Source: Amycolatopsis acidiphila
GTDB taxonomy: Bacteria > Actinomycetota > Actinomycetes > Mycobacteriales > Pseudonocardiaceae
DNA: 64,000 bases
Reading direction: 5' to 3'
Assembly (NCBI RefSeq): GCF_021391495.1
Contig: NZ_CP090063.1
Span: 5,766,001-5,830,000, forward strand
Both the position numbers and the translations under genes were made by a program. Shown here piece after piece: positions 37,960 to 46,198 of the stretch (position 1 is the stretch's first letter; every line of letters begins with the position of its first letter). The notes below the pieces were generated by a model. It was not told the DNA's origin and ran no database searches. It was given only the letters and a program-made list of their open reading frames with translations.

Positions 37960-38791
37960 ACGCACCGGCGTTGCGGGCGCACCAGTCCGCGAAGGTCCGC
38001 GGCTTGCGGCCGAGGAGCCGTTCCACCGTGTCCGTGCGATAAGCAGCGGCTCCCGCGCGCATCTGCGTGAACCCCTCGACGATGGCGTCGGCGAGCGCTT
38101 TCGGTGCCCCTGCGGGAAAACGGGCCCGAACGACCTCCTCCGGCGTCGCCACCTCCCGCACCCGCAGGTCGCGACCGATCGTTTCCGACAGGATCCGGAC
38201 CTCGTCGGACAGGGTGAGCAGCTCGTCGCCGGTGAGGACGTACTCCTCGCCCTCGTGACCGTCCTCGGTCAGGACCAGCGCCGCGACCGCGGCGATGTCG
38301 GCCACGTCGACGGGCGCGAACCTGCCGGGGCCGGACGGATCGAGGACGTAGCCGCCTTCGGCGAGGGTGGGCAGCCAGTCCAGCGCGTTGGTCATGAAGC
38401 CGCCCGGCCGCAGGAACGTGGCGGGAATGCCGGACGCGCGGATGATCTCCTCGCGGTCGTGGTGCCACCGGCCCATGGCGGGCATCGGGTCGCCCATCGC
38501 GTGAGCCGAGGACAGGTGCACTATGTGCCGGACCCCGGCGGCCTTCGCCGCGGCGACGGCATGGCGGGTGAAGTCCGTGCCGATGCCCGGCATGAGCAGG
38601 AACAGCCGGTCGACGCCGTCGAAGGCGGGAGTGAGCGTGTCGGGCTCGCCCAGGTCCCCGACGACGCGCTCCACGCCGCCGGGCGCACGCGCCGGGTCGC
38701 GGACGAGGACGCGGAACTTGGCGCCCTTCGCGGCGAGCTCTCCGGTGAGCTCGCGGCCGATGTGCCCGGTGGCGCCGGTGACCAGTATCAT
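37928..38791 (-). CDS. NmrA-like NAD(P)-binding reductase
   Basis: 287 aa atypical SDR: N-terminal MILVTGATGHIGREL, VRDPAR, RLFLLMPG, HLSSAHAM, PATFLRPGGFMTN. No YxxxK active site, as in NmrA/YtfG-type redox sensors or quinone reductases. The upstream frame is open but homology begins at this ATG. Divergent from the MarR gene across 91 bp of repeats, so MarR control is likely. Confidence 0.82.
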   Translation of the reverse strand: MILVTGATGHIGRELTGELAAKGAKFRVLVRDPARAPGGVERVVGDLGEPDTLTPAFDGVDRLFLLMPGIGTDFTRHAVAAAKAAGVRHIVHLSSAHAMGDPMPAMGRWHHDREEIIRASGIPATFLRPGGFMTNALDWLPTLAEGGYVLDPSGPGRFAPVDVADIAAVAALVLTEDGHEGEEYVLTGDELLTLSDEVRILSETIGRDLRVREVATPEEVVRARFPAGAPKALADAIVEGFTQMRAGAAAYRTDTVERLLGRKPRTFADWCARNAGAFSSPRPRQGA

Positions 38792-38816
38792 CGCAACTCC
38801 GATGGTCGTTTGCCGT

Positions 38817-38859
38817 CTAACAATTCCTCGTCGAACGTTAGCCGGGAAATGATTAGCCG
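38817..38859. promoter_or_regulatory. Candidate MarR-binding region (NmrA/MarR)
   Basis: The divergent gap contains CTAAC-N15-GTTAG (38817-38841) and a direct repeat TTAGCCG (38838-38844 and 38853-38859, 15-bp period). Either could be the MarR operator; assignment is inferred. Confidence 0.4.
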
Positions 38860-38882
38860 TCAATCGATTCCTGGAGTGCCGC

Positions 38883-39320
38883 GTGCCCGAGTTCCTGGAC
38901 CTGCACGGCAGGGCGTCGAAGGTGATCCGGGCGCTGGCCGAGGCCGACATGCGGCGGCACGGGCTGCACCTGGGCCAGAACCACCTGCTCGCGGCGCTGT
39001 GGGAGCACGACGGCGCCACCCCCGGCGAGATCGCCGCCGCGGTGGGCGTCACCACGCCCACCGTCGTCAAGATGGCGACCCGGATGGCTGCGGCCGGGCT
39101 GCTCACCCGCCGCCGCGACGAGCACGACAACCGGCTGGTCCGGCTGCGGCTCACCGATACCGGCCGGGCGCTGCGGGAACCGGTCGAGGCGGAACGGCGT
39201 GAGCTGGAGGAGAAACTCGTCGCCGACCTGACCGAGGCCGAACGCGACCACCTGCTGAGCGCGCTGGCGAAGATCTACCACACCGCGGCCGACCTGCTGG
39301 GGCACCCGGTCGAGCCCTGA
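38883..39320 (+). CDS. MarR-family transcriptional regulator
   Basis: 145 aa. Winged helix with GEIAAAVGVTTPTVVKMATRM as recognition region and RRRDEHDNRLVRLRLTDTG as wing. GTG start. Divergent from the NmrA-like reductase, the usual arrangement for MarR repressors responding to phenolic or oxidative signals. Its stop is 2 bp from the convergent stop of the GS-like gene; no terminator hairpin fits between. Confidence 0.85.
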   Translation: MPEFLDLHGRASKVIRALAEADMRRHGLHLGQNHLLAALWEHDGATPGEIAAAVGVTTPTVVKMATRMAAAGLLTRRRDEHDNRLVRLRLTDTGRALREPVEAERRELEEKLVADLTEAERDHLLSALAKIYHTAADLLGHPVEP

Positions 39321-39322
39321 CT

Positions 39323-40555
39323 TCAGGCGCGCAGGGCTCCCCGGCGCCGCTGCCAGTCCGTCACGGTGTCACAGCCCGCGTCGAGCTCCGCCTGCAACAG
39401 CGCCGTCAGCTGCCCGACCAGCTCGGCCCCGAGCACCTTGCTCTCGCCCAGCGCCGCGAGCGCTTCCCACGGCGTCGCGCACAGCGTGCCGACCTCCTCG
39501 CCCTCCGGCGGCGGGGTCAGACCCGCCTCGATGCCCGCGCGTCCGGCCGCGAGCAGGGCGGCGACCACGAGGTGCGGTTGCGCGTCCGCGCCCGCGAAGC
39601 GGAATTCCAGCCGCTGCCCGGCGCCCGTGCCCGCGACGCGCACCGACGCCGTTCGATCGTCGACGCCCCACCGCAACGAGCGCGGCGAGAACGGCCCGGT
39701 CCGCAACCGCACGTAGCTGTTCCACGTCGGCGCCCAGACCGCCGTGAGCGCCCGCGCCGCCCGCAGCACCCCGGCCAGGAACCCCTCCGGCGCGGACGGC
39801 GACAACGACAGGTGGACGTGACAGGAGTTGCCCTGCCCCGGCTGCGGCGCGGCGAGGTAGCTCGCCGTCACGCCGTGCTCGGCGGCCGTCGCGCGGACGA
39901 TCAGCTGCTGCAGCATCGCGTCGTCGCAGGCGGCGAGGGCGTCACGGTGGCGCAGCACGATTTCGTACTGCCCCGGATGACACTCGCCGCGCGCGGACTC
40001 GACGCCGAGCGGAGCCAGTTTCGCCCGCAGGTCACGCAGCAGCGGGCGCAGCCGCTCGGTACCGCCGACCGCGTAGTCGACGCCGTGCGCGGTCAGCGGC
40101 GCGCCCTCCGCGTCGAGGAACGTGACCTCGTGCTCGATCCCTACCGACGGCACGAAGCCCAGCGCCTCGATCGCGCGGAGCTCGTCGATGAGCACCTGCC
40201 GGGGCGCGACGTGCACGGGCTCACCGCCGGGCCACTCGACATCGCAGACGACGGCGTACACCCCGTCCTCCACCGGCGTCACCGTGGCGAGGTCCGGCCG
40301 CATGCGCAGGTCGCCGTAACCGCCGAGGTACCGAGTCAGCGACTGCACCGGTTCCCGCTCGGGATCCCACGCGAAGACGTACGTGCACAAGCCGTAGCCC
40401 CCGTCGAGGACCTCCTCCACGACGAACTCCCGGGACAGCTCGACCGCGGCGAAGCGCGCGTGCGGGTCCGGCGCGAGCAACAACACCCTCGTCGCGTCGT
40501 CGGGCAGCGGCAGCGCTTTCCGCGCCGCGAGCGGGCGGGGGCCCAGCGGCCTCAC
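39323..40555 (-). CDS. Glutamine-synthetase-fold ligase in NIS siderophore operon
   Basis: 410 aa. N-terminal beta-grasp-like part ~20-120, then a GS catalytic barrel: GIEHEVTF (Glu141, Glu143), ECHPGQYEI (Glu191, Glu198), GNSCHVHLSL (His246/248), NSYVRL, RWGVDDRTASVRV, RLEFRFAGADAQPHL. The metal/ATP/phosphate residues of GS are largely kept, so it should form a gamma-glutamyl phosphate or similar acyl phosphate and join it to an amine. It is shorter and more diverged than GlnA, closer to gamma-glutamyl-polyamine ligases. GTG overlaps the NIS synthetase stop (GTGA); last gene of the operon. The amine could be N-hydroxycadaverine or a related diamine; this is inference. Confidence 0.8.
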   Translation of the reverse strand: MRPLGPRPLAARKALPLPDDATRVLLLAPDPHARFAAVELSREFVVEEVLDGGYGLCTYVFAWDPEREPVQSLTRYLGGYGDLRMRPDLATVTPVEDGVYAVVCDVEWPGGEPVHVAPRQVLIDELRAIEALGFVPSVGIEHEVTFLDAEGAPLTAHGVDYAVGGTERLRPLLRDLRAKLAPLGVESARGECHPGQYEIVLRHRDALAACDDAMLQQLIVRATAAEHGVTASYLAAPQPGQGNSCHVHLSLSPSAPEGFLAGVLRAARALTAVWAPTWNSYVRLRTGPFSPRSLRWGVDDRTASVRVAGTGAGQRLEFRFAGADAQPHLVVAALLAAGRAGIEAGLTPPPEGEEVGTLCATPWEALAALGESKVLGAELVGQLTALLQAELDAGCDTVTDWQRRRGALRA

Positions 40556-42315
40556 CACGCACCGGCCGGATCGGGCGCGTGCAACGGGTTCGCCACCCTG
40601 CCCCAGCGCACGTCGAACTCGTCGTCCCGCTCGACCTTGTCGAAGCCCTGTCCCGCCAGGTGTTCCCGGTTCAGCGTGACGCGCTCGACGTCCGGCGCGA
40701 ACAGCCGGCACGCGTCGAACCGGGCGGCCACATCGGGATTGTCCTTGCGGTAGCGGGCGACGACGTCCCGGACCAGTTCCCAGAACCGGGCGCGCGGGAA
40801 GCCGAGGTCGTCGAACAGGATCTCCGCCCAGAACCGCAGCTGCCCGGAGAACACCGAGCTGAACAGCGACTGCGCGAGCAGGTGCGCGGGCCAGCGCAGC
40901 ATCTCCGCCGACGCCTCCGCGCCGAGCAGGCCGTAGCACTCGAGGTCCTCGTCGAGCAGGTCCACGCCCTGGGCGAAGTCCTTGATCGCCACCCGCAGCG
41001 GGCGGGCGTGGGCGTCGACGACGAGGATCAGGTTCTGGCCGTGCGGGCAGAACCCCACGCCGTAGCGCAGCAACCACTGCAGCAACGGCGTGAGCAGCAG
41101 GTCGAAGACGCGGGCACACCACTCCTCGGCGTCCAGGCCGCTGCGGCGGATCAGGTCGGTGATGACTGCTTCGCCGCCGGGATCGCGGTACGGCAACGCG
41201 GCGAACGAAAGCGCTTGCTCGTCATCCGCGAGCCGCGCCACGAGGGGCTCGCGCCAGAGCGCGCCGAGCGTTTCGTGGAACCGGTAGGGCAGTTCCTCCA
41301 GCGCCCCGAACAGCGGGTGCCGCACCGACACGCTCGCCACCTCGCCGAGCAGTTCGAAGCGGTACTCCCGGGACAGCAGCGGATCCGCGGCGTCGATCTG
41401 CTTGAGCCAGGCGGTGACAGCCGGCCCGGCGAGGGTCGCCGCCGAGTTCAGCCCTCGGTAGACCAGCGTGTTGCGCACCGACACGGCGGTCTTCACGTCA
41501 CGCCGGCCGGGCCTGCTCGTGTTGGCCAGCGTCCGGACGGTCTGATGTGGACGATAGGCGTCCCGGCCCTCGCCGAGGTCCACGAGCACGCCGGTGGCCA
41601 GCTCGGCTGCGTAGAGCATGCCGATGATCTCGTCGGCCTGCCAGGGATGCACGGGCACGAGCAGGTAGTCGGCCGGGTCCGCCTGCGCCCGGAACTCCTC
41701 GAGCTGTCCGGCGTCGAGCTCCTGCCGTAGCAGGGTTTCCTCGCTCAGCTCGGGGATGGACCGGAAGTGGGCGTGCTCCCGTCGCACGGCGAACCAGCGC
41801 AGCCTGATGTCCTCCCCGGCCTCCGGCGCGTAGCGCTCCCTGTCCCGGGCGGAGAAGCCGACACGGCCCTTGTTGAGCACCAGCCGCGGATGGCCGGTCA
41901 GATGCCCGTCGGCGAGGTTGTAGTCCATAGTGGACAGCTCGGCCGCGGTGGGGGCCCGGCGCAGCCTCGCGGCCTCGTTCGCGACCGTGGAGGTCAGCTC
42001 GGACAGCACGTCCGCCAGCCGCAGCCCCGAGAGGCCCAGGACGGTGCGCGCGTCCACGACGAGCGTCCGCGGATCGTCCGCGGGCACCCCCTGGCGCCGC
42101 GCGGTTCGGGGTGCCACGGCCCAGGACTCGAACGCGCCACGGCGGGCCTTGAACTCGTAGGTGACGTCGTCCGGCAGGGAAAGCCGCCAGCCGCGATAGC
42201 CGTCGGCGGGCTCGTCCCCCGTCGGCTCCGGCTCGAACAGTCCCTCGTAGGACAGCTCGCCGAGCATCTTGTGCACGATCAGCGCACCGGCCGCGTGCCA
42301 CGCGTCGTCGGTCAT
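40552..42315 (-). CDS. NIS siderophore synthetase (IucA/IucC family)
   Basis: 587 aa, the full family length. N-terminal GHLTGHPRLVLNKGRVGFS (the GHPxHPxxKxRxGF region), PVHPWQ at 222-226, KTAVSVRNTLVYRGLNSA, and C-terminal FCPHGQNLILVV and KDFAQGVDLLD. These enzymes adenylate a carboxylate and condense it with an amine or hydroxylamine. Paired with a DesA-like decarboxylase and a DesB-like hydroxylase, this one should behave like DesD and oligomerise hydroxamate units. ATG overlaps the monooxygenase stop (TGATG). Confidence 0.9.
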   Translation of the reverse strand: MTDDAWHAAGALIVHKMLGELSYEGLFEPEPTGDEPADGYRGWRLSLPDDVTYEFKARRGAFESWAVAPRTARRQGVPADDPRTLVVDARTVLGLSGLRLADVLSELTSTVANEAARLRRAPTAAELSTMDYNLADGHLTGHPRLVLNKGRVGFSARDRERYAPEAGEDIRLRWFAVRREHAHFRSIPELSEETLLRQELDAGQLEEFRAQADPADYLLVPVHPWQADEIIGMLYAAELATGVLVDLGEGRDAYRPHQTVRTLANTSRPGRRDVKTAVSVRNTLVYRGLNSAATLAGPAVTAWLKQIDAADPLLSREYRFELLGEVASVSVRHPLFGALEELPYRFHETLGALWREPLVARLADDEQALSFAALPYRDPGGEAVITDLIRRSGLDAEEWCARVFDLLLTPLLQWLLRYGVGFCPHGQNLILVVDAHARPLRVAIKDFAQGVDLLDEDLECYGLLGAEASAEMLRWPAHLLAQSLFSSVFSGQLRFWAEILFDDLGFPRARFWELVRDVVARYRKDNPDVAARFDACRLFAPDVERVTLNREHLAGQGFDKVERDDEFDVRWGRVANPLHAPDPAGAW

Positions 42316-43601
42316 CACTCGTCCTCCGTGTTCAGCCCGAACCTGGTGAAAGCCGTCCGCGAGGGCAGGCGGTAGACCTCTCTGCCGCACACGGAGTTGA
42401 GGATCGTCGCCGCCCGCCACGCCGCGAGCCCGAGATCCGGCGCGCCCACGCCGTGCGTGTGCCGCTCGGCGTTCTGCACGTAGACCGACCCGGCGACGCC
42501 CTCGAGCCGCAGCCGGTGGTCCCGTTCCACGACCGGCCGCCCCCGCTCGTCGGTGACGAGCCTGCCGGCCAGCGGGCCGAGCAGCCGGTCAAGCGGGGTT
42601 TCCGTGTAGCCGGTCGCGCACACCACGGCGTCGGCAAGCCAGCCGGCGCCGCTGTTCTGCTGCCGGTGCCGCAGGCCGAGCGCGACGCGGCCGGCATCGA
42701 GGCTCGCCGAGACGACCTCGACCCCCGGCGTCATGACCACCTCGGGCCAGGTCCCGCCGATGCTGCGGCGGTAGAGCTCCTCGTGGATCTCGGCGATCGT
42801 GTCGCTGTCGATTCCCTTGTACAGCTGCCATTGCGACGGCAGCAGGCCGTCCCGGGTGGACTCGTCGAGGCGGTGGAAGAAGTCGGTGTAGTCGGGGGTG
42901 AACTGCTCCAGCCCGAGCTTCGAGTACTCCATCGGCGCGAACGAGACCGTGCGCGCGATCCAGCGCAGGCCGTCCGGGCGATGGCGGTGGCGCAGCAGGT
43001 CGAGGAAGACCTCCGCGCCCGACTGTCCCGAGCCGACCACGGTGACGCTCGGCGCGGCCAGCAGCCGCTCCCGTTCGGTGAGGTAGTCGGCGGAGTGCAG
43101 GACCGGCGCCTCGGGATCGGACACCAAGGCGCGCAAGGGCTCCGGCACGAACGGCGAAGTCCCGACGCCGAGTACGACGTTACGGGCGACGACCGGCTCG
43201 CCCTCGGCGGTCGACAGGTGGAAAGCGCTTTCGTGCCAGTCGATGCCGGTGATCTCGACGCCGAAGTGGCAGCTGTCCAGCCGGTCCCCGGCCCAGCGGC
43301 AGTAGTCGTCGTACTCCGTGCGCGCCATGTGGAACTTCTCGACGAAGTAGAAGGGGAACAGCCGGTCGTGCGCGCGCAGGTAGTTCAGAAAGGACAGCGG
43401 GCTCGTCGGGTCGGCGAGCGTGACGAGGTCGGCCAGGAACGGCACCTGGATCGTCGCGCCCTCGATGAGCAGGCCCGGATGCCAGCGGAACTCCTTGCGT
43501 CGCTCGAACATCGCGACGCGCAGGCCCGCCACCGGGTGGGCGAGCGCGGCCAGCGACAGGTTGGCCGGGCCGATGCCGACCCCGGCGAGGTCCAGCGTCA
43601 C
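42315..43601 (-). CDS. Lysine/ornithine/diamine N-monooxygenase (DesB/IucD type)
   Basis: 428 aa. FAD motif GVGIGPANLSLAAL at residues 7-20, substrate region EFRWHPGLLIEGATIQVPFL, NADPH motif VVGSGQSGAEVFLDLL, and ATGYTETPLD near the C-terminus. Family enzymes N-hydroxylate the terminal amine of lysine, ornithine or cadaverine. The DesA-like decarboxylase upstream suggests a diamine substrate. GTG start overlapping the decarboxylase stop by 4 nt (GTGA). Confidence 0.9.
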   Translation of the reverse strand: MTLDLAGVGIGPANLSLAALAHPVAGLRVAMFERRKEFRWHPGLLIEGATIQVPFLADLVTLADPTSPLSFLNYLRAHDRLFPFYFVEKFHMARTEYDDYCRWAGDRLDSCHFGVEITGIDWHESAFHLSTAEGEPVVARNVVLGVGTSPFVPEPLRALVSDPEAPVLHSADYLTERERLLAAPSVTVVGSGQSGAEVFLDLLRHRHRPDGLRWIARTVSFAPMEYSKLGLEQFTPDYTDFFHRLDESTRDGLLPSQWQLYKGIDSDTIAEIHEELYRRSIGGTWPEVVMTPGVEVVSASLDAGRVALGLRHRQQNSGAGWLADAVVCATGYTETPLDRLLGPLAGRLVTDERGRPVVERDHRLRLEGVAGSVYVQNAERHTHGVGAPDLGLAAWRAATILNSVCGREVYRLPSRTAFTRFGLNTEDE

Positions 43602-45112
43602 GAGGCGACCGCGCCTTCCGGCGACTCCGCCCGGGCGGCCGCGACCGTCGCGTCCAGCAGGCCGAGGTAGTCGGCGGCGGTGGTGTGCGGGTGCAGGAGG
43701 GTGAGCTTGAGCCAGACCTCGCCGGGCGGCATGGTGGCGCGGCCGACGATGGCAACGCCGGACCCGAGCAGGTCGCGGCGCACGCGTCCGACATCGCCGG
43801 ACGTCGGGCGGAAGAGCACGGTCGACAGGGTCGGCTCGCGCAGGAGCTCCAGCGAAGGGTGCCGGCGGATGGCGTCGGCGACCTCGCGGGCGGTGGCGCA
43901 GCAGCGTTCGACCAGCTCGCCCATGCCGGCGATGCCCAGCGCGCGCAGGGTCACCGCCATCCGGAACGCGTCCGGGCGGCGTGAGGTGCGGATCGAGCGG
44001 CCGAGCAGGTCGGGCAGGCCGGCCTCGGTGTCGTCGTCGGCGTTGAGGTACTCCGCCCGGACGGAAAGCGCTTCCAGATCGGCGCCGTCGCGGACGGCGA
44101 ACAGCCCGGCGGCGACGGACTGCCAGCCGAACTTGTGCATGTCCAGTGCGACGGAGTCGGCCTCGTCGAGCCCGTCCAGCAAGGGGCGCAACCGTTTGCT
44201 GCACAGGGCGAGCCCGCCGTAGGCCGCGTCGACGTGAAGCCGGGCGCCGTGCTTCTGGCAGAGCCGGGCGATCTCGCGGAGCGGGTCGATCTCGCCGGTG
44301 TTGGTGGTGCCCGCCGTCGCCACGACCACCGCCGGGCCGGTTTCGCGGAGCACCGCGTCCAGCGCCGCGAGGTTCATCCGTTCCCCGTCGCAGTCGACGG
44401 GCAGCGGTGCGGGGAGCCCGAGCAACCACGCCGCGCGGGCGACGCTGTGGTGGGCGTTGCGCCCGCAGACCGGCTGGACGGCGGGGTGCTGTTCGCGGGC
44501 GAGCAGCAGGCCGAGGAGGTTGGACTCGGTGCCACCGGTCGTGACGAGGGCGTCGGGCTCGGGTGCGGCGGGGTAGCAGAGTTGTGCGATGGCGGTGAGG
44601 AAGGCGCGCTCGAGCTCACTCGCGGCGGGCGCCTGGTCCCAGGAGTCCATCGAGGGGTTGAGCGCCCCCGCGGCCACGTCCGCCGCGACGCCCACCGCCA
44701 GCGGCGGGCAGTGCAGGTGCGCGGCGCACCAGGGCTCGGCGGGGTCGACGGACCCCGCGGCGAGCAAGGTGGTGAGCTCGGAAAGCGCTTGCTCGGCGCC
44801 CACGCCACGGGCGGGAATGAGCGGCTCCAAGGCGGCGACGGACGCCGCGACGGGCGCGGGCCCCCCGGCCGGCCCGGGCGCGGTGGTGGGGGTGGTGGTC
44901 GGGGTGGTGTCGCGCCCGCTGTGGCCGATGGCCGGGCGCTCAGCCACGCCGATCACCGGACCGGACACCCCACGCTCGGCCACGCCGACCGCCGGACCGG
45001 ACACCCCACGCTCGGCGGCCCCGGTGGCCAATCCGCGCAGCACCAACGGAATCAGCTCCGCGAGCCGCTCGTGTCCCTGCCGCCCGCCGGCCAGCGCGGT
45101 CGAGTTCCCCAC
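43598..45112 (-). CDS. PLP-dependent amino-acid decarboxylase (DesA-like)
   Basis: 504 aa group II decarboxylase. TTGGTESNLLGLLLARE, the AHHS stacking region (GRNAHHSVARAAW), DAAYGG, and PLP lysine Lys327 in SVALDMHKFGWQS. It resembles lysine or diaminobutyrate decarboxylases of siderophore clusters, giving cadaverine or diaminopropane. Residues ~31-93 are a low-complexity insert that includes a 12-residue tandem repeat. GTG start with GGGAG 6 nt upstream; the iron box lies just beyond it. First gene of the four-gene operon. Confidence 0.87.
   Translation of the reverse strand: MGNSTALAGGRQGHERLAELIPLVLRGLATGAAERGVSGPAVGVAERGVSGPVIGVAERPAIGHSGRDTTPTTTPTTAPGPAGGPAPVAASVAALEPLIPARGVGAEQALSELTTLLAAGSVDPAEPWCAAHLHCPPLAVGVAADVAAGALNPSMDSWDQAPAASELERAFLTAIAQLCYPAAPEPDALVTTGGTESNLLGLLLAREQHPAVQPVCGRNAHHSVARAAWLLGLPAPLPVDCDGERMNLAALDAVLRETGPAVVVATAGTTNTGEIDPLREIARLCQKHGARLHVDAAYGGLALCSKRLRPLLDGLDEADSVALDMHKFGWQSVAAGLFAVRDGADLEALSVRAEYLNADDDTEAGLPDLLGRSIRTSRRPDAFRMAVTLRALGIAGMGELVERCCATAREVADAIRRHPSLELLREPTLSTVLFRPTSGDVGRVRRDLLGSGVAIVGRATMPPGEVWLKLTLLHPHTTAADYLGLLDATVAAARAESPEGAVAS
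44945..45016. repeat. 36-bp tandem duplication inside the decarboxylase gene
   Basis: Two head-to-tail copies (44945-44980 and 44981-45016) differing at two positions, encoding AERGVSGPAVGV and AERGVSGPVIGV. In frame, in the disordered N-terminal insert. Confidence 0.85.
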
Positions 45113-45123
45113 TGATCACTCCC

Positions 45124-45142
45124 TTAGGTATGCCTACGCTAA
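45124..45142 (-). promoter_or_regulatory. Iron box (DmdR/IdeR/DtxR-type operator)
   Basis: TTAGGTATGCCTACGCTAA matches the actinobacterial iron-box consensus TTAGGTTAGGCTAACCTAA at 14 of 19 positions. It lies 11 bp upstream of the decarboxylase GTG. A possible -10 (TATCGT, minus, 45151-45146) puts the transcript start inside the box, so an iron-loaded repressor would block the operon. Confidence 0.8.
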
Positions 45143-45183
45143 GCCACGATACGGACACAGTGGCTTCCTCGGCACCACCTCGG

Positions 45184-45207
45184 CGGCACTTTCCCACAAA
45201 AGTGCCG
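45184..45207 (-). terminator. Hairpin insulating the siderophore operon
   Basis: Perfect 9-bp stem (45184-45192 with 45199-45207, arm CGGCACTTT) and a 6-nt loop, downstream of the LLM gene and upstream of the siderophore promoter on the minus strand. Its loop-side A/T bases make it the more terminator-like of the two hairpins in this gap. Confidence 0.6.
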
Positions 45208-45222
45208 TCCCGGGAGCGCTCC

Positions 45223-45245
45223 GTTCGGGTGAGAGCACCCCGAAC
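45223..45245 (-). terminator. Second hairpin after the LLM gene
   Basis: 7-bp stem GTTCGGG/CCCGAAC with a 9-nt loop, starting 2 bp after the LLM stop codon on the minus strand. Confidence 0.45.
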
Positions 45246-45247
45246 CG

Positions 45248-46198
45248 TCACCGGGGCGCGAGGGCCTCCACCTGCTCAGCCGGATCCCCGCCCGTCGGCA
45301 GCACGCTGATCACCGGTGTCGTGAGACCGTTGTCCACATAGGACTCCAGGCGCTCGCGGCACTCCGCGGCGCTGCCGTGCACGATCAGCTCGTCCACGAC
45401 CTCGTCCGGGATCGCCGCGTTCGCGCCCTTGCGGTCGCCCGCCGCCCACAGCTCGTGCATCTTCGCGAGCGCCTCACCCCGGCCGAGCCACTCGTGGAAC
45501 GCCGCGTACACCGGCACGGTCAGGTAACTGCTGATCAGCATCCGCCCCAAGGCCCGCGCGGCGGACCTGTCCTCCGTCGGGCACACGAAGATCCGCGCGA
45601 CCAGCTCCACGTCCGGCCCGATCTCACCCCGCACCTTCGGCACGTCCGTCGGCGCGAGCCAGTTCGTGATCGCGCCGTCGGCCTCCTTCGCGGCGAGCTT
45701 CAGCATCCCCGGCCGCAACGCCGCGAGCATCACCTGCGGCGGCTTCGGCGGCACCCGCTCCAGCTTGAACTTCTGCACCGAGAACGTCGGGTACTGCTCG
45801 CTGACCTTCTCCCCCGCCAGCGCCGACCGCAGGAACCGCAGGGTGTCCCGGGTCCGCGCGTACGGCTCGGTGAACTCCGCCGCGTTCCAGTTCGACACGA
45901 TCACCGGCGACGACGTCCCGATGCCGAGCACGAACCGCTCCGGCGCGACCTCCGCGAGCGTCGCCGCGTGCATCGCCAGCAGACCGGGGCCCCGCGTGTA
46001 GACCGGCACGATCGCGGTGCCCAGCCGCAGCCGCGGCGCCCACTGCGAAGCCAGCAGCAACGGCGAGAACGCGTCCGTGCCCGCGGTCTCCGCGGTCCAC
46101 GCGTCGGTGTAGCCGAGGTCGGGCAGCCGCTCGATCAGCTCGCGGTGCGCGGTCAGCGGCATTCCGGGCAGCGGGATCGTGATTCCCCAGCGCTTCAC
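45248..46198 (-). CDS. LLM-class F420-dependent oxidoreductase
   Basis: 316 aa luciferase-like barrel: WGITIPLPGMPLTAHRELIE, AWTAETAGTDAFSPL, LRLGTAIVPVYTRGPGLLAM, VLGIGTSSPVIVSNWN. The last segment is typical of F420-binding members. GTG overlaps the stop of the upstream DPP4-like peptidase by 4 nt (GTGA), so the two are co-translated although their functions look unrelated. Substrate unknown. Followed by two hairpins. Confidence 0.83.
   Translation of the reverse strand: MKRWGITIPLPGMPLTAHRELIERLPDLGYTDAWTAETAGTDAFSPLLLASQWAPRLRLGTAIVPVYTRGPGLLAMHAATLAEVAPERFVLGIGTSSPVIVSNWNAAEFTEPYARTRDTLRFLRSALAGEKVSEQYPTFSVQKFKLERVPPKPPQVMLAALRPGMLKLAAKEADGAITNWLAPTDVPKVRGEIGPDVELVARIFVCPTEDRSAARALGRMLISSYLTVPVYAAFHEWLGRGEALAKMHELWAAGDRKGANAAIPDEVVDELIVHGSAAECRERLESYVDNGLTTPVISVLPTGGDPAEQVEALAPR

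Noticed and set aside
39323..40555. Calling the GS-like gene glnA
   Set aside because: It is shorter, diverged in the active-site loops and embedded in a siderophore operon, so primary glutamine synthesis is unlikely.
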